DNA from: Cupriavidus basilensis OR16
GTDB lineage: Bacteria; Pseudomonadota; Gammaproteobacteria; Burkholderiales; Burkholderiaceae
Reading direction: 5' to 3'
Length of the DNA: 64,000 nucleotides
Assembly (NCBI RefSeq): GCF_000243095.1
Contig: NZ_AHJE01000094.1
Location: 25,128-89,127 of the forward strand
Position numbers and translations under genes: made by a program
The notes under the pieces: model-generated
Database searches by the model: none
What the model saw: only the letters and a program-made list of their open reading frames with translations
What the model was told of the DNA's origin: nothing
In this document: piece after piece, positions 35,217 to 44,258 of the stretch
Numbering within the stretch: the first letter of the stretch is position 1
Layout of the letters: the number at the start of each line of letters is the position of its first letter

Positions 35217-35846
35217 ATGGGCACAACCAACGGCATGCGCCTGCTCGCTATCAGCGTCGGCAAGGCAGTCCCGCTCTTCGTGGCGGCCGTGGGTACCGAG
35301 GCGATCGTGATGTCGGGCATCCGCAAGCATCCGCTCAGCACCTTGCTGCACCCGCTTGCGGTTGCGGTGCGCCCGCTGGGGCTGGCGGGCGACGAACAGG
35401 CTGACCTGAGCGTGCACGGCGGCCTGGACAAGGCGGTCTACGCCTACCCGGCCGAGCACTATGCCTGGTGGAACGAGCGCCGCCGGGAAGCGCGCCTGCC
35501 CGAGGCCGAGAAGCCGCTGGCCCCTGGCGCCATGGGCGAAAACCTGACCCTGGAAGGCGTGCTCGAGACCGAACTGTGGGTGGGGGATCTGCTGCGCATC
35601 GGCGACGTGGTGCTCAAGGTGGAGTCGCCGCGCCAGCCTTGCTACAAGTTCAACGCCGCGATGGGCTACCGCCACGCGGTCAAGCATATGGTGCAAAGCG
35701 GCTATTCGGGCATCTACCTGAGCGTGGTCACCCCGGGCGATCTCCAGGCCGGCACGGCGGTGGTCATCGAGCCGGGACCGCGCGATGTGTCGATAGAAAG
35801 CATCAACGCCCGGCAACGCAATGGCCGCCAGAGCCTGCTTTTCTGA
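35217..35846 (+). CDS. MOSC domain protein (YiiM-like)
   Basis: A 209-residue MOSC protein, the domain shared by molybdenum-cofactor sulfurases and the YiiM/YcbX proteins that reduce N-hydroxylated compounds or bind molybdopterin. Signatures are GDEQADLSVHGGLDKAVYAYP near residue 60, APGAMGENLTLEGV, and the conserved Cys in SPRQPCYKFNAAMGY. The ATG at 35217 follows AAGGAGACGGC, a strong ribosome binding site. It is a separate gene between the MFS gene and the efflux operon. The exact substrate is unknown. Confidence 0.9.
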   Translation: MGTTNGMRLLAISVGKAVPLFVAAVGTEAIVMSGIRKHPLSTLLHPLAVAVRPLGLAGDEQADLSVHGGLDKAVYAYPAEHYAWWNERRREARLPEAEKPLAPGAMGENLTLEGVLETELWVGDLLRIGDVVLKVESPRQPCYKFNAAMGYRHAVKHMVQSGYSGIYLSVVTPGDLQAGTAVVIEPGPRDVSIESINARQRNGRQSLLF

Positions 35847-36044
35847 TAATGTTTGGCTCTCGATACAAGCAGGTATCCCTTCGCGCTGTAATAGTTTGTA
35901 ATGGCGCAGATTGCACGGGTACTGGCCTTCAACGCCCTTGATCCTGTACTACTAGCGGTTTGCCGCGGCGCGGCACCGGCTTCCCAGAAGGCCGGGCCAC
36001 GGGGGAGCGGGCGCATTTTGCGCGCACTGTAAGAGAGTCCTCAC

Positions 36045-37286
36045 ATGAAAACGAACGGGATCGACCAGGCCAAGGGCTTCGTCGACGCTAAGTGGAGTCC
36101 GGCCACGGGTACCGGCAAGGGCGTTTCGCCCTGGTTGCTCGGCGCGGTCTTGATCGTGCTGGCCGCGGGCGGATGGTTCGGCTGGCGTGCCTGGACGGCA
36201 CCCAAGCCGGCGGCCAAGGCGCCGCCCGTGGTGGTGGTGGCCACCGCCGTGGTGCAGCAGGGCGACGTGCCGCTGCGGGTGACGGCCAACGGCACGGTGA
36301 GCGCGCTCGCCGCGGTGGAGATCCGCCCGCAAGTCTCCAGCACCGTGCGCACCGTGCATATCAAGGAAGGCCAGACCGTCAAGCCGGGCGACCTGCTCTT
36401 CACGCTCGACACCCGCATGGACGAGGCCAACCTCGCCAAGGCCCAGGCCCAGCTGATGCGCGACCAGGCCGACCTCTCGGACGCCCGCCGCACGCTGGCG
36501 CGCAGCAATGAACTGCTGCAGCGCAACTTCATCTCCAAGAGCGCGGTGGATACGGCCCAGGCCAAGGTCGACGGCTTCGAGGCCACCATCCGCGCTGACC
36601 AGGCAGCCATCGAGGCCAGCCGCGTGGCGGTCAGCTACGGCGCCATCCGCGCCACCATCGGCGGGCGCACCGGCGTGATCAATATGTTCCCCGGCTCGCT
36701 GGTGATGCCCAACAGCGCCCTGCCGATGGTCACCATCGCCCAGGTGCAGCCGATTGCCGTCACCTTCACGCTGCCCGAACGCCAGCTCGCCGCGCTGCGC
36801 GAGGCCCTGCACGCCGGCCCTGTCGCCGTGACCGCGCTGCCCAACGACGGCAGCAAGAACCCGGTGACCGGCAAGATCAGCTTTGTGGACAACACCGTGG
36901 ACCCGCAGTACGGCAGCATCCGCATCAAGGCACAGTTCGACAACGACGAGCAGCGCCTGTGGCCGGGGACCTACGCCAACGTGGATGCCGTGGTGCAGAC
37001 CCTGAAGGACGCGCTGTCGGTACCGCCGCAGGCGGTGGTGACGGGGCCGGAGGGCCGTTTTGTCTACGCCGTGCAGGCAGACAACCGCGTCAAGCCGATG
37101 CCGGTGAAGGTGCAGGTCTCGACCGCCAGCGCCGCCGTGATCGACGGCGTGCCGCCCGGCACGCGCGTGGTGGTGGAAGGCGCGCAGAACTTGCGCGCCG
37201 GCAGCCTGGTGCGGGAAGCGACGCCCGCGGCCAAGGCCGGCGCGGCAAGCGCCGCCGCCGGTGCTAACGCCGATGCCAAGCACTGA
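36045..37286 (+). CDS. RND efflux periplasmic adaptor (MdtA-like)
   Basis: A 413-residue HlyD/MFP-family adaptor of a tripartite RND pump. A single N-terminal membrane anchor (LLGAVLIVLAAGGWFGWRAW, residues 28-47) is followed by the lipoyl halves (VTANGTVSALAAVEIRPQVS; TVRTVHIKEGQTVKPGDLLF), an alpha-hairpin (about 120-180), and the beta-barrel and membrane-proximal parts (TFTLPERQLAALREAL; RIKAQFDNDEQRLWPGTYAN). It precedes the RND pump gene by 18 bases, so they are one operon. No outer-membrane factor gene is adjacent, so a shared TolC/OprM-type protein elsewhere is needed. Substrate unknown; MdtABC-like pumps export hydrophobic drugs, bile salts and some metals. Confidence 0.93.
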   Translation: MKTNGIDQAKGFVDAKWSPATGTGKGVSPWLLGAVLIVLAAGGWFGWRAWTAPKPAAKAPPVVVVATAVVQQGDVPLRVTANGTVSALAAVEIRPQVSSTVRTVHIKEGQTVKPGDLLFTLDTRMDEANLAKAQAQLMRDQADLSDARRTLARSNELLQRNFISKSAVDTAQAKVDGFEATIRADQAAIEASRVAVSYGAIRATIGGRTGVINMFPGSLVMPNSALPMVTIAQVQPIAVTFTLPERQLAALREALHAGPVAVTALPNDGSKNPVTGKISFVDNTVDPQYGSIRIKAQFDNDEQRLWPGTYANVDAVVQTLKDALSVPPQAVVTGPEGRFVYAVQADNRVKPMPVKVQVSTASAAVIDGVPPGTRVVVEGAQNLRAGSLVREATPAAKAGAASAAAGANADAKH

Positions 37287-37304
37287 GCCCAGGGCACTGA
37301 CACC

Positions 37305-40300
37305 ATGACCCTGTCCGAGCTTTGTATCCGTCGACCGGTGATGACGATCCTGCTGTGCCTGGCAGTCATCGTCACCGGCATCGCGCTCTACCCCACCATC
37401 CCGATCGCGGCGCTGCCGTCGTTCAACTCGCCGGTGATCCAGGTCACGGCCACCTTGCCCGGGGCCAGCCCCGAGACCATGGCGGCCTCGGTGGCGACCC
37501 AGCTGGAAAAGCAGTTCGCCACCATCCCTGGCGTGTCGGTGATCAGTTCGTCCAACACGCTCGGCAACTCTAGCATCACCATCGAGTTCAACAACGACCG
37601 CGACATCGACGCCGCGGCCGTGGACGTGCAGGCGGCGCTGTTCCGTGCGCAGCGCGCGTTGCCGATCGAAATGACGGTGCCGCCCTCGTACCGCAAGGTC
37701 AACCCGGCCGATGCGCCGGTGCTGCTGCTGGCGATCAACTCGCCGGCCATGAGCCTGGCCGAGCTCAACGCCTTTGGCGACAACCTGATCTCGCCCAGCC
37801 TGGCCACCCTGCCAGGTGTGGCGCAGGTGCAGGTGTTCGGCCAGAAGCGCTTCGCCGTGCGCGTGCGCGCCCACCCGGACGCCCTGGCCGCGCGCGGCCT
37901 CACGCTGGATGAGCTGGCCACGGCGCTCAACCGCGCCAACGCCAACACGCCAGTGGGCACGCTGGACGGCGCGCGCCAGACGCTCACCATCCAGGCCAAC
38001 CGGCAGCTTGCCAGCGCCGATGCGTTCCGCAACATCATCGTGGCCAGCCAGCCCAGCGGCGCGCTGGTGCGGCTGTCGGACGTGGCCGATGTGGAAGACA
38101 GCGTCGAGACCATCAAGACCGGCAGCTGGCTCAACAACGAGCGCTCGATCGTGCTGGCCGTGCTGCGCCAGCCCGACGCCAATACGGTGGCGGTGGTGGA
38201 CGCCATCAAGAACGCGCTGCCGCGCCTGATCCAGCAGATGCCGGATTCGGTCAACGTGGCCGTGGTCAATGACCGCTCGCAATCGATCCGCGAATCCATC
38301 CACGACGTGCAGTTCACGCTGGCCCTGACCGTCGGGCTGGTGGTGATGGTGATCTTCCTGTTCCTGCGCCGCGCCGCTGCCACGCTGATTCCCACCGTGT
38401 CGCTGCCGATCTCGCTGATCGGCACGGTGGCGCTGATGAAGGCCTTCGGCTACAGCCTGGACAATGTGTCGCTGCTGGCCATCACGCTCGCCGTGGGTCT
38501 GGTGGTGGACGATGCCATCGTGATGCTGGAAAACATCGTGCGGCACATCGAGGAGGGCGTGCCGCCGCTCAAGGCCGCGCTGGTCGGCTCGCGCGAGATG
38601 GGTTTCACCATCCTGTCGATCTCGATCTCGCTAGTGGCGGTGTTCATCCCCATCTTCTTCATGCCGGGCGTGATCGGCTTGCTGTTCCACGAGTTCGCGG
38701 CGGTGGTGTCGCTGGCCATCCTGGTGTCGGCGCTGGTGTCGCTCACGCTGATCCCGATGCTGTGCGCGCGCTTCCTGTCGGCCGAGAACGTGCCGATCGA
38801 CGAGTCGCAACACGCCTACGGCGACCATGCCGGTGCCAGCCATGCGCCGGCCATCGTGCAGAAGCAGACCATCGGGCTGCGCTCCACCCAGTGGTTCGAG
38901 AACCTGTTCGAGTTCACGCTCCACCGCTATGCGCGTGGGCTTGACTGGTGCCTGGCGCACCGCAAGTCGGTGCTGGCGGTGGCCGGGCTGACCTTCGTGC
39001 TGACCGCGGTGCTGTTCGTGATGATCCCCAAGGGCTTCTTCCCGGAAGAAGACATCGGGCAGATCCAGGTCAACGCCGAAGGCCCGCAGGACATTTCCTT
39101 CGACGCCATGGCCGACCGCCTGCGCGACGCCGCCGAGCGCATGCGCAAGAACCCGGCGGTGCGCAGCATCGTGGTCTCGATCGGCGGCGGGCCCTCCCCC
39201 GCCATCAACACGGGCCGCATGTTCGTCGAGCTCAAGCCGCTGGGCGAGCGGCCCAAGATGGCCAAGGTGGTGGAATCGCTGCGCAAGGACGTCTCGGGCA
39301 TCGCCGGCCTGGCGGTCTATTTCTCGCCAGTGCAGAACCTGCGCCTGGGCGGGCGCCAGAGCAAGAGCCGCTACCAGTACACGCTGCAAAGCGTGAAGGC
39401 CGGCCAGCTGCAGGAGTACTCCGACAAGCTGATGGGCAAGATGCGCACCGATCCGCTGTTCCGCGACGTCACCAGCGATTCGCAGCAGTCGGGCCTGGAA
39501 GCGCAGTTGTCGATTGACCGCGACAAGGCCAACGCGCTCGGCGTGCAGATCCAGGACGTGCGCCAGGCGCTGTACTCCGCTTTTGGCGAGCGCCAGGTCT
39601 CCACCATCTACACGCCGATCGACAACTACTACGTGATCCTGCAGGCGGCCGATATCGACCGCGCCGACGAGACCGCGTTCTCCAAGATCTACGTGCGCAG
39701 CAAGACCGGGCAGATGGTGCCGATCTCGGCCTTCGCCACCACCGAGCGCAGGGTCGGGCCGATTGCGGTGAACCACCAGGGCCAGCTGCCCTCGGTCACG
39801 GTGTCGTTCAACCTCGCGCCGGGCGCGGCGCTGGGCGCGGCCTCGGCCAAGATCGATGGCTACAAGCAAGAGATCGCCATGCCCACCGCGATCTTCACGA
39901 GCTGGGGTGGCGACGCGGCCGTGTTCCAGTCGTCCCAGGCTACGCAGGTGCTGCTGCTGGTGGCGGCGCTCGCGGTGATCTACACGCTGCTGGGCGTGCT
40001 GTATGAGAGCTACATCCATCCGCTGACCATCCTGGCCGGCCTGCCGTCGGCGGCCGTCGGCGCGCTGCTGACGCTCTTCATCTTCAATGTGGAGCTGTCG
40101 CTGATCGCCACCATCGGCGTGCTGATGCTGATCGGGATCGTCAAGAAGAACGCCATCATGATGATCGACTTCGCGCTGGCGGCGCAGCGCGAGCAGGGCA
40201 TGGCCCCGGCGCGCGCGATCCGGCAGGCCTGCCTGCTGCGCTTCCGCCCGATCATGATGACGACCTTCGCCGCCGTGATGGGCGCGCTGCCGCTGGCGCT

Positions 40301-40508
40301 CGGCCTGGGCGCCGGTGCCGAGCTGCGCCAGCCGCTGGGCCTGGCGGTGGTGGGCGGCCTGCTGTTCTCGCAGGTGATCACGCTGTTCATCACGCCGGTA
40401 ATCTACCTTGCGCTGGATCGCTTCTCGGGTACCGGCCCGCTGCAGATCGATGCCGAGGGGAATCGGTTGCCGGCCCTGGTGGGCGGGGAAGTGGAGCCGC
40501 AGCGCTGA
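37305..40508 (+). CDS. RND efflux pump, MdtB/MdtC-like inner-membrane transporter
   Basis: A 1067-residue RND permease with the usual 12 spans and two large periplasmic loops. It begins MTLSELCIRRPVMTILLCLA, and the proton-relay pair of acidic residues is in LAVGLVVDDAIVMLENIVRH in span 4. The second half has IGVLMLIGIVKKNAIMMIDF in span 10-11, with the Lys partners, and GALPLALGLGAGAELRQPLG. Sequence style and the single-pump operon point to the MdtB/MdtC or MuxB/C branch rather than AcrB. The HlyD-type adaptor gene is immediately upstream. A hairpin follows the stop before the convergent RiPP operon. Substrate unknown. Confidence 0.94.
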   Translation: MTLSELCIRRPVMTILLCLAVIVTGIALYPTIPIAALPSFNSPVIQVTATLPGASPETMAASVATQLEKQFATIPGVSVISSSNTLGNSSITIEFNNDRDIDAAAVDVQAALFRAQRALPIEMTVPPSYRKVNPADAPVLLLAINSPAMSLAELNAFGDNLISPSLATLPGVAQVQVFGQKRFAVRVRAHPDALAARGLTLDELATALNRANANTPVGTLDGARQTLTIQANRQLASADAFRNIIVASQPSGALVRLSDVADVEDSVETIKTGSWLNNERSIVLAVLRQPDANTVAVVDAIKNALPRLIQQMPDSVNVAVVNDRSQSIRESIHDVQFTLALTVGLVVMVIFLFLRRAAATLIPTVSLPISLIGTVALMKAFGYSLDNVSLLAITLAVGLVVDDAIVMLENIVRHIEEGVPPLKAALVGSREMGFTILSISISLVAVFIPIFFMPGVIGLLFHEFAAVVSLAILVSALVSLTLIPMLCARFLSAENVPIDESQHAYGDHAGASHAPAIVQKQTIGLRSTQWFENLFEFTLHRYARGLDWCLAHRKSVLAVAGLTFVLTAVLFVMIPKGFFPEEDIGQIQVNAEGPQDISFDAMADRLRDAAERMRKNPAVRSIVVSIGGGPSPAINTGRMFVELKPLGERPKMAKVVESLRKDVSGIAGLAVYFSPVQNLRLGGRQSKSRYQYTLQSVKAGQLQEYSDKLMGKMRTDPLFRDVTSDSQQSGLEAQLSIDRDKANALGVQIQDVRQALYSAFGERQVSTIYTPIDNYYVILQAADIDRADETAFSKIYVRSKTGQMVPISAFATTERRVGPIAVNHQGQLPSVTVSFNLAPGAALGAASAKIDGYKQEIAMPTAIFTSWGGDAAVFQSSQATQVLLLVAALAVIYTLLGVLYESYIHPLTILAGLPSAAVGALLTLFIFNVELSLIATIGVLMLIGIVKKNAIMMIDFALAAQREQGMAPARAIRQACLLRFRPIMMTTFAAVMGALPLALGLGAGAELRQPLGLAVVGGLLFSQVITLFITPVIYLALDRFSGTGPLQIDAEGNRLPALVGGEVEPQR

Positions 40509-40522
40509 GCCTTCCCTTCTCT

Positions 40523-40546
40523 TTGGCCCCGCCGTCGCGGGGCCAA
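40523..40546 (+). terminator. Hairpin after the RND pump gene
   Basis: TTGGCCCCGC (40523-40532) and GCGGGGCCAA (40537-40546) form a perfect 10-bp stem with a 4-base loop, 15 bases past the pump stop. No T-run follows, so termination strength is uncertain. The remaining bases to 40684 show no gene and mark the edge of the AT-richer RiPP island. Confidence 0.65.
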
Positions 40547-40684
40547 GGGATTCCCTGCGCATCCGCCGCCCAGCAGCGGTGCAGCATGCAAAATCGGCCA
40601 CGAATCCGCGAGAGAGTAAAAGCTTGGCGTCCGCCGTGAAGCTCTGCTTCGCCAGGACAGTGACTCTCGGTTGTGTTGAGGGCC

Positions 40685-42760
40685 CTATTCAGCGGTGGCG
40701 GTCGATTCCGGCCGCCTGAGATCAATAACTCGCTCGGCCATAGCAATCGTTTCTGGCCGATGTGCAATGGTGATGCGCGTTACTGGCAAGTTGCAAATTG
40801 CGTCATTGACTTGTCGTTCTCGCCCAACGTCCAAATGACTAGTGGCCTCGTCCAAGACAAGGACGCGTGGCTGGCGATACAGCGCGCGTGCCAAAAGGAG
40901 TCGCTGCCGCTGGCCGCCCGATAGGGTATTGCCCATGTCGCCGTTGAGCGTATGGTATCCCATCGGCATCGCAAGAATTTCATCATGAATGGCCGCAGAT
41001 TCAGCAGCAGCTTGGACGCGATCCATGTCGACGTCGTCGTCAAATCCCGCGATGTTTTCCTTCAAGCTCGCTGAGAACAACTGATCGTCCTGCATCACAG
41101 CACCTACGTGGCGCCGCCAGTTTGCAAGCCCGAGGTGGGAAAGTGGATGGCCTCCCACGCGCACGGTGCCCTCCGTTGGCTCCAGTAGGCCAAGAATGAT
41201 TTTGGCCAGCGTCGTCTTCCCGCATCCAGTCGGGCCAACGATCACCACGTGCTCACCAGATCGAATGGTGAGAGTGATATTCCTTAGAACCCAATCGGCA
41301 CCCTCGGCGTAGCGAAAGCTCACACTATCGAGATGAATATCGGGGACCAGCCAGCCATCAGTATCGAATCGCTCAGGCATTGCACCAGTCGTCTTCTCGG
41401 GTTCGGCCATTACGATGTCAGACAGTCGCTCCACGTGCAAACGAAGCATTCTTACCGACATCATATTGTCGATAAATCTCTGCATCCTCGACGAGAACTC
41501 GTCCTTATAGGTTATAAAGGCCATCAACATTCCCACGGTTAGTCCACCTTGGATGGTCATGTAAGCACCCGCGCCAAGCACAGTGACGGTTTCCATACCA
41601 AACAACAATCCGTAACTCGCTCCGAAGCTCAACGTCATCCTGTTTGCCTGCATTCGCTTGTTGACTGCTCGAACAACGAGATTCGACCAGCGGGAGGCCC
41701 TTTGCTCTTCCAGACCAGCAATTTTTATGGCCTGCATGGCTCGCAAACTCTCCAGGAAATGGGTTTGCGCAACAGCCTCATGTGTCATTGCCTCATCGCT
41801 AAGCCGGTGAAACGCGCCGTGGGCCAACAGACGGATCGCAGCATAGCCTGTGATCGTGGCTACGACGACGGCAGCCAACGTTGGGCTATAGATCGCCATC
41901 ACTATGGCTGTCACAGTAGCGAACAGGCCATCCAGTAGTATGTCGACGAATTTTCCAGTCACGGTTTGCTGGATGCTTTGTGCAGACTGAAAGCGCGAGA
42001 GTACGTCTCCCGTGTGTCGAACCTCGAACCATTTCGTCGGCAATCGGAGCAAATGCCCAACCACACGCGACGCCCATTGAATGCCGAGTTGGTGCATAGA
42101 AATGATTCCGAGCCAGCCACGTGTCCATTCGAGCACGACCCGCATTAGCGTTACCATCACGAAGCCCGTGATGACTACCCATATCAGTTCAGCATCTCCA
42201 GAGACAACGGGGCCGTCGATAAGCCATTGAGTGAAAAGAGGTAGTACCAAAGCCAGTACCTGTAATGCTGCTGCCAGAATAAAGAGCTGCGACAGACTAC
42301 GCTTAAGACCCAAGATAGGGCCCATCAGGTCTCGCCAGTTTATCGGTGGCTTCGGCTTAATTTGTTGAAATGCCGTGGTGGGCCACATTTCCAATGCCAC
42401 TCCGGTGAAGTGCTGACTAGCCTCCGCCTGGGACATTGAGCGCTCTCCGCGTGCTGGGTCATGTACCGTGATCCTATTGCCAGAGACCCTCATCAGGACC
42501 ACGAAATGCGTGAGATCCCAGTGAAGTATGCATGGCAGAGAGAGCCTTGAAAGTCCGTCGAGTTCAAGGCGAACCGGTCTTGCGCCTAGCCCCAAAAGAC
42601 CTCCCAATCGAATCAAATCGCGCAGATACGTCCCACGGATGGAAACAGCAAATCGAGCTCGAAGTTCGCTCATCGAGAACTCATGCTTGTGGTGAGCCGC
42701 TATGTAGCCCAGACAGGCTAGCCCGCACTCTGCTGCAGTAGTTTGCAGATAGGTATTCAC
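40685..42760 (-). CDS. Peptidase C39-containing ABC exporter of the RiPP cluster
   Basis: A 691-residue bacteriocin-type ABC transporter (PCAT). The N-terminal C39 protease (1-120) has C12 in AAECGLACLGYIA, H85 in HWDLTHFVVLM and D101 in VHDPARGE, the triad that cuts leaders after a Gly-Gly. A six-span membrane domain (about 150-430) is followed by the ATPase with Walker A VGPTGCGKTTLAK, signature LSGGQRQRL, Walker B VLVLDEATSHLD and the switch His in IAHRPET. It resembles the CvaB/microcin exporters of Gram-negative bacteria. Its partner adaptor is the HlyD-type gene at 47935 in the same operon, and the expected substrate is the double-Gly precursor at 46538-46284. It overlaps the S41 gene by ATGA. 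It needs an outer-membrane TolC from elsewhere. Confidence 0.95.
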   Translation of the reverse strand: MNTYLQTTAAECGLACLGYIAAHHKHEFSMSELRARFAVSIRGTYLRDLIRLGGLLGLGARPVRLELDGLSRLSLPCILHWDLTHFVVLMRVSGNRITVHDPARGERSMSQAEASQHFTGVALEMWPTTAFQQIKPKPPINWRDLMGPILGLKRSLSQLFILAAALQVLALVLPLFTQWLIDGPVVSGDAELIWVVITGFVMVTLMRVVLEWTRGWLGIISMHQLGIQWASRVVGHLLRLPTKWFEVRHTGDVLSRFQSAQSIQQTVTGKFVDILLDGLFATVTAIVMAIYSPTLAAVVVATITGYAAIRLLAHGAFHRLSDEAMTHEAVAQTHFLESLRAMQAIKIAGLEEQRASRWSNLVVRAVNKRMQANRMTLSFGASYGLLFGMETVTVLGAGAYMTIQGGLTVGMLMAFITYKDEFSSRMQRFIDNMMSVRMLRLHVERLSDIVMAEPEKTTGAMPERFDTDGWLVPDIHLDSVSFRYAEGADWVLRNITLTIRSGEHVVIVGPTGCGKTTLAKIILGLLEPTEGTVRVGGHPLSHLGLANWRRHVGAVMQDDQLFSASLKENIAGFDDDVDMDRVQAAAESAAIHDEILAMPMGYHTLNGDMGNTLSGGQRQRLLLARALYRQPRVLVLDEATSHLDVGRERQVNDAICNLPVTRITIAHRPETIAMAERVIDLRRPESTATAE

Positions 42761-44250
42761 TTGGTTGAAATCTTCGTGATGGATGGCAACACGCGATCAA
42801 TCACCCATGCCTGAACAGCCACTGTATCGTTGAGATCTCCCTCGAAGGTGAATTTCGGTACATGCGGCTCGTTGTCGCGGCGCTTCCGGTTCTTCCACAC
42901 CTTCAGTGGAAGCCACATGTTCACTCCACTCGGGAGGGATACTTGAGATATATCCATATACCGCGTATCGGCGCTTGTCACGCTCCCGGCCTGAACGGTT
43001 CCGGGAATGCTTAAAACCGAGTCTGCAAAGTCAAGGCAAGCGCTCGCACAGTAAGAGTCCGTCACGAGTACAAGCTTGCCTGAGAAGGGACGGCCACCTT
43101 CTGGCGGTTCGTCGTCTGGCACAGACACTTGTTGAACCAAGGTCTGGTGGCGTGCTGCGGCTGCGTTCATGTTGGACAGGAGGGCGTCCATGAACTTATA
43201 CGTCCTGCTATCTGGACCTTCCACCTGACTGACCGCAGCCTTATGCGCCTCAAGCGCGACCCGAGCGACCGAAGAAACGCGCCAGTACGCCTTAGCGGTC
43301 GAGGATGTTGGCATGGCATCCTTCAACAGGGCCGCCAGGAGTCGATTCCCCACCATAGAGTTGCCACCGTTGTTACCTCTTGCGTCGAGCACCACGGCCT
43401 CGGCGTCTCCCAGATCTCGGACCGCATTCAACAGCATCTCAAACGACAAGAGGTCTTCGCCATCCAGCATGAAGTTAGAGGCATGAATCCAGTAGATCCC
43501 CGGTTGCAACTGTTTGATGCCTTGGCGTGGCGTCACACGAGTCAATGAGCGAAACCCTTCGGCGGAGGCCTGCCAGCTCAACTCAAACCGGAGAACATCT
43601 TTTGCGGCGGATCTAAACTCGCAGTGTTTCAGCCGCAGAGGCTCCCAGAGCATTTCTTGTGACCACTCATTTGTGAGATGAAGCGAAAGACGAGATAGGG
43701 AGGCCTCCAAGTTCACGCGCCGATCCACGAATGGTGCGACTTTGCTTGCAAGCAGGTCCTCAACGCTTCGACCATCGCAGGCAACAAGTTCATCACCGAT
43801 CTCGGGCACTTCTATTGGCCAATCGGTCGCCCGAGCCACGACACGGTACTTGCCGTCACGGCGTTGAACGGTCCATCCCGCCCAAAGAGGGAGCGCACTT
43901 GCTTGGCCTTCTTGCCATACACCCAGATGGCCGTCCCTGTAGCCAGCGGTGTAGAAGCGCAGTGCCGCCAACGCCTTGCCCTCGGAATCTGCGTGGCGAG
44001 CGAGTTCCATTGCTTCCTGATATCCCTGCGTGAACCATTGTTGAAAGACACGATCCGTTGGGTCTAAAACGCCCGGATGCGCCTCTGTGACAATTTCATG
44101 CGCCCGTGCAATGTCATGAGCGGCAACCGTGCTCCAGTTGGAACTCATAGAGACTTTTCCCCCTGTGTTGGCAGCGAAAGCGTTGGCATCGAAAGCGCAA
44201 AACGACGATAGCAGAGCAAAAGTCAGCATACTTAGAGGTTGTTTGATCAT
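42757..44250 (-). CDS. S41-like periplasmic protein of the RiPP cluster
   Basis: A 497-residue exported protein (signal region MIKQPLSMLTFALLSSFCAF, cut near AFA at 26). The C-terminal half resembles S41 (C-terminal processing/tricorn-like) peptidases: VLDARGNNGGNSMVGNRLLA near residue 290 and LVLVTDSYCASACLDFADSV near 400, in which S403 takes the position of the nucleophile. The Lys expected about 25 residues later in CtpA-type enzymes is not obvious, so it may use another base or be inactive. The PDZ domain of typical CTPs is not evident. It overlaps the exporter gene by four bases and starts 8 bases after the JmjC gene stops. In this cluster it could trim the exported peptide, act as immunity factor, or process a partner; this is inference. 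Confidence 0.75.
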   Translation of the reverse strand: MIKQPLSMLTFALLSSFCAFDANAFAANTGGKVSMSSNWSTVAAHDIARAHEIVTEAHPGVLDPTDRVFQQWFTQGYQEAMELARHADSEGKALAALRFYTAGYRDGHLGVWQEGQASALPLWAGWTVQRRDGKYRVVARATDWPIEVPEIGDELVACDGRSVEDLLASKVAPFVDRRVNLEASLSRLSLHLTNEWSQEMLWEPLRLKHCEFRSAAKDVLRFELSWQASAEGFRSLTRVTPRQGIKQLQPGIYWIHASNFMLDGEDLLSFEMLLNAVRDLGDAEAVVLDARGNNGGNSMVGNRLLAALLKDAMPTSSTAKAYWRVSSVARVALEAHKAAVSQVEGPDSRTYKFMDALLSNMNAAAARHQTLVQQVSVPDDEPPEGGRPFSGKLVLVTDSYCASACLDFADSVLSIPGTVQAGSVTSADTRYMDISQVSLPSGVNMWLPLKVWKNRKRRDNEPHVPKFTFEGDLNDTVAVQAWVIDRVLPSITKISTK

Positions 44251-44258
44251 CGAAGTAG

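Noticed and set aside
35952..38546. Very long minus-strand open frame opposite the RND genes
   Set aside because: It is antisense to clear RND adaptor and pump genes, is His/Arg/Gly-biased as expected for the complementary frame of GC-rich coding DNA, and shows no family motif.
38631..40601. Second long antisense frame opposite the RND pump
   Set aside because: Same composition pattern; the plus-strand protein has all RND signatures.
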